This document shows positions 33,401 through 45,603 of a stretch of DNA of 64,000 nucleotides, in pieces. Within the stretch, counting starts at the first letter, position 1, and each line of letters begins with the position of its first letter. A program made the position numbers and the translations under genes. The DNA is taken from the NCBI RefSeq assembly GCF_030936135.1, contig NC_082617.1, positions 740,001 through 804,000 on the forward strand. The letters are read 5' to 3'. Source of the stretch: Gavia stellata (lineage: Eukaryota > Chordata > Aves > Gaviiformes > Gaviidae). The notes beneath the pieces were generated by a model. The model was not told the origin of the DNA and ran no database searches. It saw only the letters and a program-made list of their open reading frames with translations.

Positions 33401-33862
33401 ATAGGCCTTGATTGACAGCCGGCTGAATATGAGCCAGCAGTGTGCCCAGGTGGCCAAGAAGGCCAACGGCATCCTGGCCTGTATCAGAAATGGTGTGGCC
33501 AGCAGGAGCAGGGAGGTGATCGTGCCCCTGTACTCGGCGCTGGTGAGGCCACACCTCAAATGCTGTGTTCAGTTTTGGGCCCCTCACTACAAGAAGGACG
33601 TTGAGGTGCTGGAGCGTGTCCAGAGAAGGGCGAGGGAGCTGGTGAGGGCTCTGGAGCACAAGTCTGATGAGGAGCGGCTGAGGGAGCTGGGGTTGTTCAG
33701 TCTGGAGAAGAGGAGGCTGAGGGGAGACCTTATCGCTCTCTCCAACTACCTGAAAGGAGGCTGCAAAGAGGTGGGTGTTGGTCTTGGTTGATGGTTGGAC
33801 TTGATGATCTTACAGGTCTTTTCCAACCTTAATGATTCTGTGAGTCTGTGATTCTGTGAAGG
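33401..33862 (+). mobile_element. CR1 LINE 3' part with internal deletion
   Basis: Reads [59 protein letters not shown], then jumps from GGCKEVGVG to the 3' UTR (GGTTGGACTTGATGATCTTAC) and ends in short GATTCTGTG repeats. About 170 bp of the last coding part are missing. Confidence 0.9.
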
Positions 33863-34234
33863 GCAGGAAGGAGGACCCAGGGCGATACAGACCTTACAAA
33901 TGCATGCCTGAGATGTTTAAGGCTCTTCCAATCCTGTTGGCTTCTCTTGGATCTGCAAAGGACTTTAGGGTTGTGAGACTATCATCAACCTCCTGCCATG
34001 GCTTTCCGCATGTGTCACTCTTACTTGTCATCATGGTGGCATGCACAGGTGTTGCAGGCTGTGAGGAGGGCCTGGTCAGAACAAGTAGTCATTCACAATT
34101 AAACTTTGAACTCAAGATGCTTCAGGCCCTAGAATGAACATCACACCACTAGGAGAGGCTGGTGCTTGGTACTAACCCACATGCAGAGGAAAAATTCATG
34201 ACTTCAAAACCCACTGTAACTATCATCAGTGGTG

Positions 34235-34400
34235 ACAGAAACACTGGAGCATTCAGGTTGGAAGGGACCTTGGGAGGTCTCTAGACCAACCTTCTTCTCA
34301 CATCAGGATGAGCGCTGAATTCCCACCAAGTTCCTCAGGGCTTTGGCCAACAGTGTCCTGAAAATATTTTCTGTGTTTGGAGGAATCCTCAAGGAAGCTA
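34235..34400 (-). mobile_element. CR1 3' end fragment, minus orientation
   Basis: GGTTGGAAGGGACCTTGGGA and the following AGGTCTCTAGACCAACCTTC are the reverse complement of an older CR1 3' end. Degenerate and short. Confidence 0.55.
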
Positions 34401-34589
34401 AGGGGGCCTTTTGCTGCGAGGTGAAAAGGGCCACAGGTTTCTGTGATTCCCAGTAAGATGCTAGCAACCTCCAGCAGCTTCTAACAAACACTTTCTGCTG
34501 TCCTTGATCAAAAGTTGCGTTGTTGAGAGGCTGCAGAAACTTGTTCAGCCCTGGACTGTTGCTGCCTGCTGCTTTTACATGTAGACACC

Positions 34590-35620
34590 GATGACAGAGC
34601 CAGACTTGGAACCACAGGACGGTCAGCCTCATCTTGATCCCTGGGAACAGGATGGCGCAGCTAATCCTAGAAACCGTTTCCAGGCACATGAACAGCAAGA
34701 AAATCATCAGGCATAGTCAGCGTGAATTCACCAAGGGGAAGTCATGCTTGACTGACCTGATAACCTTCTCCACTTAAATGTTTGCCTTTGTAGACAAGGG
34801 GAGAGCCATAGTCATTGTCTGTCTTGATTTCTCCAAGGCTTTTGACACTGTCTGCCATAAGATCCTCATAGAGAAGCTGTTGAAGTCTGGGCTGGATGAG
34901 CATTGTGAGGGGGATTGAAAAGTGGCTGGGCCCCAAGAGTGGTGATTGGTGACACAAAGTCTAGTTGGAAGCTGCTAACTAGCAGTGTACCCAAGGATCA
35001 ATACTGGGTCCAATCCTGCTCAAAATATTCATGAATGATCCAGCTGATGGGGCAGAGTGTACCCTCAGCAGGTTTGTTGATGACACCAAACTGGGAGGAG
35101 TGGCTGATACATCAGGGGGTTGGGTTGCCATCCAGTGGGACCTCCACAAGCTGGAGAAATGAGCTGACAGGAACCTCATGAAGTTCAACAAGGAGAAGTG
35201 CCAAGTCCTGTCCCTGGGGAGGAACAACACCATACACCAGTATATGCTGGGGGTCTCCCAGCTGGAAAGCAGCTTGGCAGAAAAGGCCCTGGGGGTCCTG
35301 GTGGACACCAAGTTGAACATGAGCCAACAATGTGCCCTTGGGGGAAAGAAGGTGAATGGTATCCTGGGCTGTATTCGACAAATATCGCCAGCAGGTAGGG
35401 GGAGGTGATCCTTCTCCTTTATTCACCACTTGTGAGGCCACAGCTGGAGTAGGGGGTCCAGTTCTGGGCTCCTCAGTGCAAGAGAGACATGGGCCTACTG
35501 GAGAGAGTCTAACAAAGGGACACAAAGATGATGAAGGGACTGGAGCATCTCTCCTATAAGCACTGCAACAGGTTTCCCAGGGAGGTTGTGGAATCTTGTG
35601 ATGGCTGCACAATCAAGAAT
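34590..35620 (+). mobile_element. CR1 LINE RT fragment, diverged
   Basis: Broken frames read QREFTKGKSCLTDLITF, VDKGRAIVIVCLDFSKAFDT, GADGAECTLSRFVDDTKLGG-like text, MKFNKEKCQVLSLGRNN and [20 protein letters not shown], in the order of the CR1 reverse transcriptase. Many stops and indels show it is older than the other CR1 copies. Confidence 0.85.
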
Positions 35621-35639
35621 TAAAATTAGCAAGAGGAAA

Positions 35640-36860
35640 TGCTAAAGATAGTAAAGGAAAAGGAATTATTTGTAGGATGTTAGGCACCTGCCTAGAATAG
35701 GAAAGACCATAATAGAGGGAGACAAGATCTGAGAGAGGAAATAGAAGGCAGCTGAGCTGTTACTGTCCTTGCAAATTGAGCAGCTACAGAAGCAGTTACA
35801 AGAAGAAAAGGAGAAAAAACGAAAGTTGGAAGAAAAGATCGAGATGATGCTTATGTGGGCTCTCCATCCCCCTAACTCCATGCCAAATAGGAAACCTACA
35901 GCATTCCCAGAGCATTGGACTGGTGATATTTGGGGTGATCTTGATGGTTATGATGAGGGAAATGATGACCCCCTGTTCTCCTCAGATTCCCCTGAATATG
36001 AAGGTAGACCCATCATTAAAGCAGGATACTCTGAAGGACCTCGGGGTGGTGTTCTGTGATATTAAGACAATACTAACAGAACAGGATGCTGAGAAGCTGG
36101 GTATGCAACCCAGATGGCAGAGAGTTAAAGTCACCGGAGGAAACAAAGCAAGTGTTATTTGCCAAATCGTGAAAGTTAATTTATGGCTCCGGGGCGAGAA
36201 GAGCATGTCGTCTACTCGCTTTGTGATTAAAAAGCACAATGAAAATATTGTGGGGTTTGGTGTTTTGACTGGTCGAAACTGGCACTTGCCAGATGGCAGC
36301 ATGTGGTTCTTCAGTACAAGTACCAACCCCAACCCTGGTAGAAACTGGGAGGCTACAGTGCGTGTACCCTGTGCAGCGCCAGCACTCCCTAATTAGAAAA
36401 TGACCAAGGTACCGCAGTATCCAATTCCTGCTGCAGAACAAAATGGAATTTCTGATGCAACAGCAGACTTGGAAAAAATGGCACATTATTTCCAGAACCT
36501 TCTCCCCATACGATTCACCAGTCTGGCCAGTCCAAAAGCCAGATGGGAGATGGCGTCTGACAATTGATTATTGGCACCTAAATGCCAACACAGTTCCACT
36601 GACGGCTGCAGTACCCAATATTGCAACTTTAACAGCCACACTAGAAGCAGCCGGCACATCTACGGATGGCAGTGCAAGATGTCAGAGATATGTTCACCCC
36701 ACTCATGATCCTTCCAGCCTGTCCCTCCTGAAAAGCCTATCCATCCATTGCAGCGCTCCAAGTTGTGTGAATTGTCCCACTACACCTTGGCGGTTTCTCC
36801 TTTGGTGTCAAAAAGCACGGATTCCAGTTTCTTCTGGCTGTGCCCCTGGCTGAGGGAATT
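35640..36860 (+). pseudogene. ERV gag end, protease and RT start (ERVL/spuma-like)
   Basis: A coiled-coil segment (LQIEQLQKQLQEEKEKKRKL, 35769 on) is followed in a second frame by a protease-like region (ILTEQDAEKLGMQP, later LTGRNWHLPDGS, to 36396). The RT start follows at 36443 (PVWPVQKPDGRWRLTIDYW). The RT start is collinear with the minus-strand copy at 28490-28300, so both belong to one ERV family. It is frameshifted and stops at about 36660. Confidence 0.65.
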
Positions 36861-38159
36861 GGTGCACATTTGGGCTGTAGCACTTCAGGTGTGGCTCCAG
36901 GCCAAGCTCTGACTTGTCTTAGGGCAACCTAGTACGAAGTATCAAAGATCCCATGTGTGCAAAAGCTTTGCTTCAGAGCACAGACACGCTGGAGTGTACA
37001 GCAGATGGAAACACAAAGCTGAAAATGGATGCTAAGAGAGTGAGTGAATCCTGCTGTCCCCGGGGACAGAAAGAAACAGGGCTGGGAAGTGCAGCCCTGG
37101 CAAGAAAGAGCTTTGCAGTCAGTGGTGTCTCTGCTGCCCGTGAGAGCCTTTGGTGGAGGTGAAGCTGATCTCCAGGATCAACAAGGTGCTGTTGGCAGGC
37201 ATACTGTGGAAACTCTTGGTCTGTTCCTTGACTGTATCATCAAGGGGGTGAGTAAAAGAATGGGAGAGAGAAAAACCAGCAGTTTGAGAGTGTAGGCACA
37301 TGAGCGGAGACTCCAATGTGATGTGCTTCCTATTCCTGGACTGCCGTACATCTACGGGATAAAGAAGGGACAGACCTTGCCTCACTGCAGTGGTGGCAGG
37401 CATTCACTTGCACAAAGGCACCAAACCTGTCCGCAATGCTGTCTGGGGTGTCTGTCACACCCTCACTCTGAATGGGGATGGTTTTCCTGTGTAGGACCAG
37501 TGCTGTCCCTGCCAACTGCATGTAAAGGTATGTGAAAGCCTTGGCACCTCACGTAATGCTACAGACCTGTATTTGACCATTAAAATGAGTAACTGCCCTG
37601 AATTTGATGAGGCAATGTGGTGATGTTCATGAGACCACCATCATAATAGCCCAGCTGATGGAAAAGACAAAGGGAAACTTAGCTCTCTTACGGTACATGA
37701 TTCCATCTGATCAGATGAATCCTTGCATAGACAGCCCAGAAATTAACAAATACGGAAAGGTTTAATTGTTAAAAATGTGGGCATCTGCTGCCATTTCTGT
37801 TGGCCAAAGTAAATTCCCCACCAGTTCCACCAGTTCCACCAGTTCCACAAGAATGCCCCAGGATGTTGCTCTTTCTCTCAATATTGTTCCGTCAGAGCTT
37901 GGAGGTACCTGAATGTATCTTAGACCACCTCTGGCATTTCAAAGGTCACCGGATGGTTGTGTCTGAACAGCTCATTCCTAGTCTCCATCTGCCTTTATTA
38001 CTATGAGAGCTGAGACAAAGGTATTTTGTGCACACCTGAATTTAGGCAAGAGGAATCCCTCCTCCTGTGGGTTTGTGGTGTGCATGGGAGGGAGCTGAGT
38101 CCCATTCTAGCCCCAGGATGAGATGCCTTGACTGATGCAGCTGAATCCCTTCTCTCAGC
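36861..38159. other. No gene recognised
   Basis: Short frames only. Around 37560-37740 there is a possible decayed frame (LYLTIKMSNCPEFDEAM; IIIAQLMEKTKGNLALL) that I could not place in any family. Confidence 0.4.
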
Positions 38160-39180
38160 ATGGGTACAGGAGATTCCCTGCCTGTCACTGTCAGGGTGTC
38201 CTGTCTAATGATGAGACAAGAAAAGGTGATTCTTGGACTTAAATCTGAGTTTAGTAAGAGAAATGCCACTGCTGGGAAGAAGTGTCTGTCCCCAGCTGAG
38301 AGAGGCAACATCAGTGATTCCTTCAGCCTGTTTCACAGTATGTTCCCCTGGACCCCCAGGGACACCTGGAGGGAGCCCAGAAGGGGCAGAGAAAGTGATA
38401 CCTTGGGCTGGTCCTCTGCTGCAGAGCTGGGCTGGGCTCCTGGGATGAAGGGAGCTCATGAAAAGTGCTGCAGAGAGACAGCTCTGCCCAGGAGCAGCTC
38501 CTCAGCAAAGCACAGCAGGGCTGAGGGCACTGCCTGCAGGTGCCGAGGGGAGACAAGCGAGGCAGAAAGAGCTTAAAGGCAGTCTGGGGTGGCAGGATGC
38601 TGAGAGCTCACTGCGGGAGAAATCTTTACAGCGCTTGACATGGTAAGTCTCCAGGTGCAGGGCAATGCGTCTGCAGTTCCTGGAGTGATCTCGTAAAGCT
38701 GGCGTAGCCCACAGTTGATGGGATCTTCCAGGAGGACTTGCAGCTTCTTTTGTGTAGGGCTTGCCTGCCACACCATCAAACGGACAGGGCATGACAGCTC
38801 AATCCTTCCACAGACAGCTACAGGGATGTGATGCTGTGTGTGCAGCCAGGGGTGCCCAGGCCTGTTCTTTCTGAGAAAGGTCCCTGCACCCTATATCCCC
38901 GCACCCCACGGGGCTGTGTGCTGGGACAGGGACTCTTCTGCCTGCCAGGATCAGCACTCAGCCTACCCAGGGAGCTCCCCAAAGCACTGTGGAGAGAAGT
39001 TTTGGGTGGAAGGAGCTACCACTGGCTGGGCAGAGTCCTTCTGCTGTTGAGAGGATGCTGCGTGGGTCAGAGTTTCTCACCTCATGGACGTTTTCAGAAG
39101 GTCCTTTTGAAGAAGGACGTCAAGGCAGTTTTTACCTTCAAGGGAAAGTGTCTGTGCCTTGAGTTTTCTCATACTGATTG
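38160..39180. repeat. Segmental duplication block A (upstream of first OR)
   Basis: Aligns by eye with 46300-47345 over most of its length: TTTAGTAAGAGAAATG../CTGGTAAGAGAAGTGG.., GTGTCTGTCCCCAGCTGAG, CACCTGGAGGGAGCCCAGA, GGAGAAATCTTTACAGC, CTGTTGAGAGGATGCTGCGT. Both lie upstream of intact OR genes. Confidence 0.8.
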
Positions 39181-39647
39181 TCTGCATAAGCAGTGGAGAT
39201 GGGAATTTATTTCTCCATTCTGGAGAAGGCACTGAGACCACAGTTCTCATTAGGACTGGTCTGAGCTGCTACTTAGCCCCTGCACACACAGAGGTGCCCC
39301 TGGGCAGTGCCTGGCTGCAAGGAGGTGTCTGCAGGGCAAAGCTGAGTGCAGAGCGGGTGGGATAAGGGCTGTGATGGGATCTGACAGGGAGGAGATGCGG
39401 GGACAGTGAAACGGCTCCCAAGACGGACAGCTCCCTGCAGCAGGGAGTGAGAGGGATCTGCTGCCAGAAACGCCATGGGAGGGGCAATTGGGGCTTCTTG
39501 CTACCATCCCCTGCTACATAGATGCCTTCCTCGGAGCAACCTCCTTGTCTCCTCTCCCGCGCAGCACAGCCTCTGCCCCCCAGGCCATGGGATCCAGGGT
39601 AAGAGTCACCTCCTCAGCAGCTGGACCGCCAGAAGAGGAGAGGTGCA

Positions 39648-39712
39648 TGTCTCACAGAATCACAGAATCACTAAGGTTGGAAAAGACCTGTAAGATCATC
39701 AAGTCCAACCAA
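39648..39712 (-). mobile_element. CR1 3' tail fragment, minus orientation
   Basis: CACAGAATCACAGAATCACT with AAGGTTGGAAAAGACCTGTA and GATCATCAAGTCCAACC is the reverse complement of the last about 60 bp of CR1. Confidence 0.8.
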
Positions 39713-40120
39713 GTCTCCTGCAATGTGATACACAACAAAGAGGATATAAAAGCACCTGCCCTGCAGTGTCACTGCCTGTGAGGTGGTGAGCACAGCTGTG
39801 TAATGAGAAGGCTTCACTGCAATGCTCCACTGCCCTTTTTTTCTTCTTTCATTTTCAGATCACCATGCTGCTCTTGCTCTAGAGGAAGGGGTTGGAGTGG
39901 GTGTGTGGATCAGCTTCTGTTCTGACACTGAGTCCAGGGGTCCTGCCCTGGAGGTGTCTTCATGGGAACTAGGTGCCCAAGGTCCATGAGGCACAATGTC
40001 ATTCTGTTGGTAGGGATGGAGAATGAGCTGACTCTTTCCTCATTCAGCTCAGAGAAGGGGATTTCTATGAGAAAAGGCATGGATTTTTCTCAGATAAATG
40101 CCTCCTAACTTGTCACTGAC

Positions 40121-40137
40121 TTTTCCTCCTTGGACAG
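40121..40137 (+). promoter_or_regulatory. Splice acceptor of OR coding exon
   Basis: CTTTTCCTCCTTGGACAG has a pyrimidine tract and AG, and an almost identical one (TTTCTCCTTGGACAG, ending 49805) precedes the second receptor at the same distance from its ATG. This supports an upstream non-coding exon, common in OR genes. Confidence 0.65.
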
Positions 40138-40160
40138 TGCCCCATGCCCAGAGGATGCAA

Positions 40161-41120
40161 ATGTCCAACAGCAACTCCATCACTGACTTTCTCCTCCTGA
40201 CATTCACAGAAACAAGGGAGCTGCAGCTTTTGCACTTCTGGCTCTTCCTGGGCATCTACCTGGCTGCCCTCCTGGGCAACAGCCTCATCATCACAGCCAT
40301 AGCCTGTGACCACCGCCTCCACACCCCCATGTACTTCTTCCTCCTCAACCTCTCCATAATCGACCTGGGCTTCATCTCCACCACTGTCCCCCAGTCCATG
40401 GCCAATTCCCTCTGGGACACCAGGGCTATCCCCTACCTGGGATGTGCTGTACAGGTCTTTCTGTTTGTCTTTTTGATTGTAGCAGAACTGTATCTCCTCA
40501 CTGTCATGGCCTATGACCGCTATGTTGCCATCTGCAAACCCCTGCACTATGAGACCATCCTGGGCAACAGAGCTTGTGCTAAAATGGCAGGAGCTGCCTG
40601 GGGCAGTGGGTTTCTCACTGCTGTGTTTCACACTGCCAATACATTTTCACTTCCATTCTGCCAAGGCAATGCCGTGGACCAGTTCTTCTGTGAAATCCCC
40701 CAGATCCTCAAGCTCTCCTGCTCAGATGACTACCTCAGGGAAGTTGGGCTTATTGTATTTGGTGTCTGTTTGGCGTTTTTTTGTTTTATTTTCATTGTTA
40801 TGTCCTATGTGGAGCTCTTCAGGGCTGTGCTGAGGATCCCCTCTGAGCAGGGACGCAACAAAGCCTTTTCCACGTGCCTCCCTCACCTGGCTGTGGTCTC
40901 CCTGTTTATCAGCACCGCCATGGTTGCTGGCCTCAAACCCCCCTCCTTTTCCTCCCCATCCCTGGATCTGGTGATGGCTGTTCTGTACTCGGTGGTGCCT
41001 CCAGCAGTGAACCCCCTCATTTACAGCATGAGGAACAAGGAGCTCAAGGATGCCATTAGGAAAGTGGTTTCAGGGCTGTTTCTCAATAGTGATAAGCTCA
41101 CCATCTCTCTTCACAAGTGA
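40161..41120 (+). CDS. Olfactory receptor, OR14-type, intact (319 aa)
   Basis: A class A odorant GPCR in one coding exon, expected in the plasma membrane of olfactory neurons. Family marks with positions: LLGN 37-40 (TM1), HTPMYFFL 54-61 (TM2), Cys95, MAYDRYVAIC 116-125 (TM3), FFCEIP 175-180 with the loop cysteine, KAFSTCLPHL 234-243 (TM6) and NPLIYSMRN 284-292 (TM7). Length is typical. I chose the Met at 40161 because homologous OR14 proteins begin MxNSxSxTEF; Mets at 40098 and 40155 are in frame upstream. The coding exon begins at 40138 after a TTTTCCTCCTTGGACAG acceptor, 23 bp before the ATG, the same spacing as in the second receptor. The N-terminal sequon usual in the family (N-S-S) reads N-S-N here. 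AATAAA signals are at 41210 and 41328. Confidence 0.93.
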   Translation: MSNSNSITDFLLLTFTETRELQLLHFWLFLGIYLAALLGNSLIITAIACDHRLHTPMYFFLLNLSIIDLGFISTTVPQSMANSLWDTRAIPYLGCAVQVFLFVFLIVAELYLLTVMAYDRYVAICKPLHYETILGNRACAKMAGAAWGSGFLTAVFHTANTFSLPFCQGNAVDQFFCEIPQILKLSCSDDYLREVGLIVFGVCLAFFCFIFIVMSYVELFRAVLRIPSEQGRNKAFSTCLPHLAVVSLFISTAMVAGLKPPSFSSPSLDLVMAVLYSVVPPAVNPLIYSMRNKELKDAIRKVVSGLFLNSDKLTISLHK

Positions 41121-41204
41121 CTCTCAGGGTATCCCATTGCAGGCCTTTACTTTGTTTATCATTATTATCACCATTATCTGTTTTGTTACTTGTGTCTATT
41201 ATGT

Positions 41205-41370
41205 TCCTAAATAAATCTTTACATTCATCTCACTTCTGAGGAATGAACCTGCTCTGTCTCACCTGAAACCTGTATAAAAGGGGTGTCTAACACTGGGATA
41301 GAGCAGACTTGCTCTTAATATCTTTGTAATAAAATGGCATCTCCCCAGTGCAGTTCTTCAAGATTGGGCT
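41205..41370 (+). terminator. OR 3' end with two AATAAA signals
   Basis: AATAAA at 41210 and TTTGTAATAAAATGG at 41328. The second is shared with the receptor copies at 30228 and 50978 together with the following CCCCAG(T/C)(G/A)C block, suggesting it is the ancestral poly(A) site. Confidence 0.6.
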
Positions 41371-42034
41371 GTTCTTCCAAAGCTGATATCAACAACAGGA
41401 CCATGGAATTTGACTACAAAAGGGCCTGTTTCTCCTTGGATTTTGGAGATAAAAGCTCATGGTCATGTTGGTAGCTTTTAGAGACCAAGGGTTGCATTTT
41501 GGACTCAACCATTGGTGTTTGGTAACAGTGGAGGTAGGGAAAAGTCACTGAGGGACCAACCCGGGGCTGTCCCACATGTAACAGGACAGAGGAAATCCTC
41601 CAGGAGAAGAGCTTGCAGCTACCTGGAGAGCCCAGGGGATCTCCAGGGCCAGTGTGTGCCTGAGGTGAGCAGTTAATGAAATGTCCCAAAGCAAGAGGTC
41701 GCCCAAGGTAGAGTCACTCAAATGGAAAGCACTACCTCCTGGCATTGGCAAGTAAAGACAAGATGGACACAGCTGACCATACACAAACCAACTCCATCAG
41801 GGAACAGCACCTTTACAGGCACCACACCACCAGCAGCACATACACAACCACAAGCAACACAAGTGACTCCATCCTGTTCCCCTCTCAGGACAGTCTGATG
41901 TGAAGGCCTTGAGTGGCCCATGAGCCCCTGCAACACTTACCCATGGGCACACACACACTCATGGTTCCTCCAGTGCGGGTGTGGGCTTTGGATGTGCCCA
42001 GGTGCTCTTCCCAGACTCAGGGCCATTACCCACT
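41371..42034. other. No gene recognised
   Basis: Minus-strand frames (41414-41689, 41545-41784, 41718-41936) have no recognisable product. Confidence 0.45.
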
Positions 42035-43108
42035 TGGCAGCTCCAGCGTGGCAAGGGTTTGGTAGCGGGGGGAGCGGCTACAGGGGTGGCTTCTGTGAGG
42101 AGATGCCAGAAGCTTCCCCCATGTCCAACAGAGCCAGTTCCAGACAGCTCCAAGACAGACCCGCCGCTGGCCAAAGCTGAGCCCATCAGGAACGATGGTA
42201 GCATCTCTGTGATAACATATTTAAGATGCGGTAAAACCTGCTGTGCAATAGCAACTGGCAGAGAGGAGAGAGACTGTGTGAGAGAAACAACTCTGCAGAC
42301 ACTGAAGTCACTGAAGAAGGAGGGGGAGGAGGTGCTCCAGGCACCAGGGCAGAGATTTCCCTGCAGCCCATGGGGAAGACCATGGTGAGGCAGCTTGTCT
42401 TCCTGCAGCCCATGTGGGTTAACAGCGGAGCAGATATCCACCCTGCAGCCCATGGAGGAACCCATGCTGGAGCACGTGGATGTGACCTGAAAGAGGCTGT
42501 GACTGTGTGGAGAGCCCGTGCTGGAGCAGGCTCCTGGCGGGACCTGTGGCCCTGTGGAGAGGAGCCCACATTGAAGCAGCTTTTCTGGCAGGACTTGTGA
42601 CCCCATGGGGAACCCACGCTGGAGCAGTCCATTCCTAAAGGACTGCACCCCATGGGAAGGACCCATACTGGAGCAGTTAGTGAAGAACCGCAGCCTGTGG
42701 GAAGGACCCACGTTGGAGCAAGTGAAGTGCGTGAGGAGGAAGGAGTGGCAGAGACAACATGGGATGAACTGACCATACCCCCCATTCCCCATCCCCCTGT
42801 GCCACTTGAGAGGGAGGAGGTGGAGAAATCAGGAGTGCAGTTGAACCTGGGAAAAAGGGAGGGGTGGGGGGAAGTGTTTTAAGATTTGTCCTTATTTCTC
42901 ATTACCCTACTCTGACTTTTGATTGCAATAAATTAATTTCCCTAAGTCAAGTCTGTTTTGCCTGTGACAGTAATTGCTGAGTGAACTCCCTGACCTTAGC
43001 TCCACCCATGAGCCTTTCACAGTACTTTTCTCCCCTGTCAAGTTGAGGGGGCAAATGATAGACTGGCTTGGTGGGCACCTGGTGTCCAGCCAAGGTCAAC
43101 CTACCACA
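42035..43108 (+). mobile_element. Second copy of the 14562 LTR family
   Basis: Matches the solo LTR at 14562-15686 along most of its length (GGCTACAGGGGTGGCTTCTG, GTGATAACATATTTAAGA, the CATGCTGGAGCA repeats, GGGAGGGGTGGGGGGAAG, AATAAATTAATTTCCC). Its left end lacks TGTATTGGG, and its right end is ...GGTCAACCTACCACA, unlike ...TTAAACCACGACA of the first copy. Diverged and 5'-damaged. Confidence 0.82.
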
Positions 43109-44479
43109 GTGTCTCTCCACATCCTCGTGTCCTCCTCCAGCCATGCCCACTTGGAGTTCACCAGCAAAGCATGTATGTACATTCAACCCTAAACGCACAT
43201 ACATAATAGTAAGCATAATCACACAGCAAATAGCCAGGAGCAGAGTTTAATAAGAAGACAGGACAGACGACAATGATCAGGCACAGGGTTTGGCCACACC
43301 AGCACTGACCAGACCCCTAGCCACATGCAGCTGGCCCCTTGCATGTGTCTCCTCTCCCCTTCCACAGGCTTCTTCCTCCCAGTCCACCTTGTTCCTTCCC
43401 TTTCTCTGCCCCAGTATCCTCCCCAATTAATAATCCTCACCAATGACTTTTTTCCCAGTAGTCACAGGGTTGCTCCCTTTCTACCCTCCTGTGGTAGTTG
43501 GGATAGCATTGACTAGGTCATCTGGGCCTTAAATTGCAACACTGACACGACTTGACTGCCCAAAAATCTCCCTAATGCTCCCCTCCAGTTATCTGTGCAG
43601 TTCTGTCACTTCTCATGTCTTTGCTCTTCAACCACCTGTGACACCCAGACGGGACACACGGTGCTGCCTGTATTTCCCATTCCTTCTCATGCTGTTCTCT
43701 GCCACATCTGGCAGTTTCTTATGCCGTGTCCGATAGTTCCCCATGTCATGTACAGGTACCTTCAGCCCAGTGTAGGGCCTAACCAGGGGACCAGTCATCT
43801 GCCTGAAGCTTTCACGTTTGGTGTTCTTGATGACCTCATGATGTCTGCCTGCTCCTGGCCAAACATATTGTTGTAATGAGGTGACCTCACAAGCGACAGC
43901 CCGGCCACCTTGGCTTTACCTACCAATACCCCTCTCCACTACCTCAGCTGTCATATGTGTCATGTTGGGGTTTGTGATGCACTTGGTGATGTCACAGTAT
44001 CTGCCTGCCTGCCGCAAGTCAGTCAGGTTACTGCAGTAGAAATGGTATCACACTCCACCTCGCAGCCATGTCGTCTTCACCTTCCTCTACCTCTCCTCTC
44101 TCACCAGTTATCAGCACCACTGGGTGGGTTTTCTGATACTCCAGGTGACATCACTAGGCTGGCTCTGGCACCTGGCCAATCAGGTTCTTGCAAAAGAAGT
44201 GACCTCAAAATCCACATCCCAGCTACGATGCCTCTCCTTATATGTCCCTTTTCCTGCAGCAGAATTAACCTTACAACCGCCTCCCTTTGCCAGCCTCTTC
44301 TCTCCCTTCCCCAGCGCTGTCATTTCTGCTGGGCAGGCAGAAACCTGCTCCCCCACAGGGACTGCAGAGCCCTGGTGGGACACCTTGAGTGGTGGGAGGG
44401 CAGCCATGGATGGCAACTGCTCCTCAGGAAGGCAGGCAGGAGGGTGAATAGGGGGAGGCGAGCTCTGTGCAAAGGGGCG
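43109..44479. other. No gene recognised; weak TGACATCA-spaced repeats
   Basis: GATGACCTCATGATGTCTGC, GGTGATGTCACAGTATCTGC and GGTGACATCACTAGGCTGGC occur near 43828, 43985 and 44144, each followed by CTGCC or CTGGC phrases. They may be a diverged relative of the 64-bp minisatellite at 29101. No supported gene. Confidence 0.4.
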
Positions 44480-45560
44480 GCTGGTGTGCACACAGCCTTG
44501 CCTTGGAGGAAGCCTCATAGTCACAGATCCTCAAAAACATGGGAAGTTGAAACATCTCAAAATCTACTGGAAGGGCAGCAGGGCTGGACACAAGCAACCC
44601 AGGAGATTTCTGGATGGTATTGAAGGCAGCATTTTGGCACATACGGTCCATGAGCTGGCAAGTGCAGGTCTCTTGCTCACAGACAAGGTGAAGCTGCATG
44701 AGGAGATGAATGCTGAGGGCAGCCATGGCTGCAATGACCATGAGATGGTGGAGAAGTAGGACAACTAACAGAATCACAATGGAGAACTGCAGATTTGATT
44801 TCAGTTAGCTGAGGCTCTGCTTGGACTGTCCTGCAGGGCAAAGGGACTGTGGGGTCCTCTTGGATGTTCAGGGACAACATGCTCAAAGTCCGGGAACGTG
44901 CCAACCTGATGTGCAGGGAGTTGAGTGTGGCCTGGCAGGAGGTCAACATGGATGAATGGGGACCCTGACTTAGGAGTTCGAACACCCGAAGGAAGTGCAG
45001 AGAAGGTGAAGGGGGAACAGGCTGTCCAGAAGACAAATAGGGACATGGCCTGTAGGTACAGGGATGGAGCCAGGAAAGCCAAAGCTCAGCTGGAGCTGGA
45101 ACTAGCCAGGGATGGGAAGGGCACCCAGGACTTCTGTAAGTGGCCTTTCCTGAACAATATCTACAAGGGTGCTTGACACTCCCCCATTACCTTCCTGCCT
45201 CAGGAAGGTTAAAGAATCTAAATCCTCCTTCTTATTGATGCTGAGGTCAGTGAGATCACTCCTTGTAGGCCTTTGCTCTGACATCATCTTTGCCATAGCA
45301 AAGATGTTGGCCCATTTGGCATGAGGTGGGAGAGGAAGGAAGAAGCTCCAATGGTTTCTCAGGCTTTCCCTTCTCCCTTAATGGAAGATATTGGGGATGC
45401 CAGGTCTTGCCAAAAACAGAAGCTTAGCTGACTGGGGAGCTGGGACAGTGGTGAAGATTCCTCTTGAGTAACCTGAATGTGGATAATGGCCTTAATGTGC
45501 TGTGGGCCAGGAGTGGAGAGCTGCATTGGTCAGAAGTGCTTAAGAGAGGAAGAACTCAAT
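44480..45560 (+). mobile_element. CR1 LINE ORF2 5' part, diverged
   Basis: Frames read RRFLDGIEGSILAHTVHELA, LLLTDKVKLHEEMNAEGSHG, CNDHEMVEK and later AKAQLELELARDGKGTQDF, matching the end of the CR1 endonuclease domain and the linker before RT. Stops and indels throughout. Its right part is close to the LTR at 45604. Confidence 0.7.
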
Positions 45561-45603
45561 GCCAAGCTCCTCTGAGCTAGTTCAATAATTTGGTGAGGCA
45601 CAC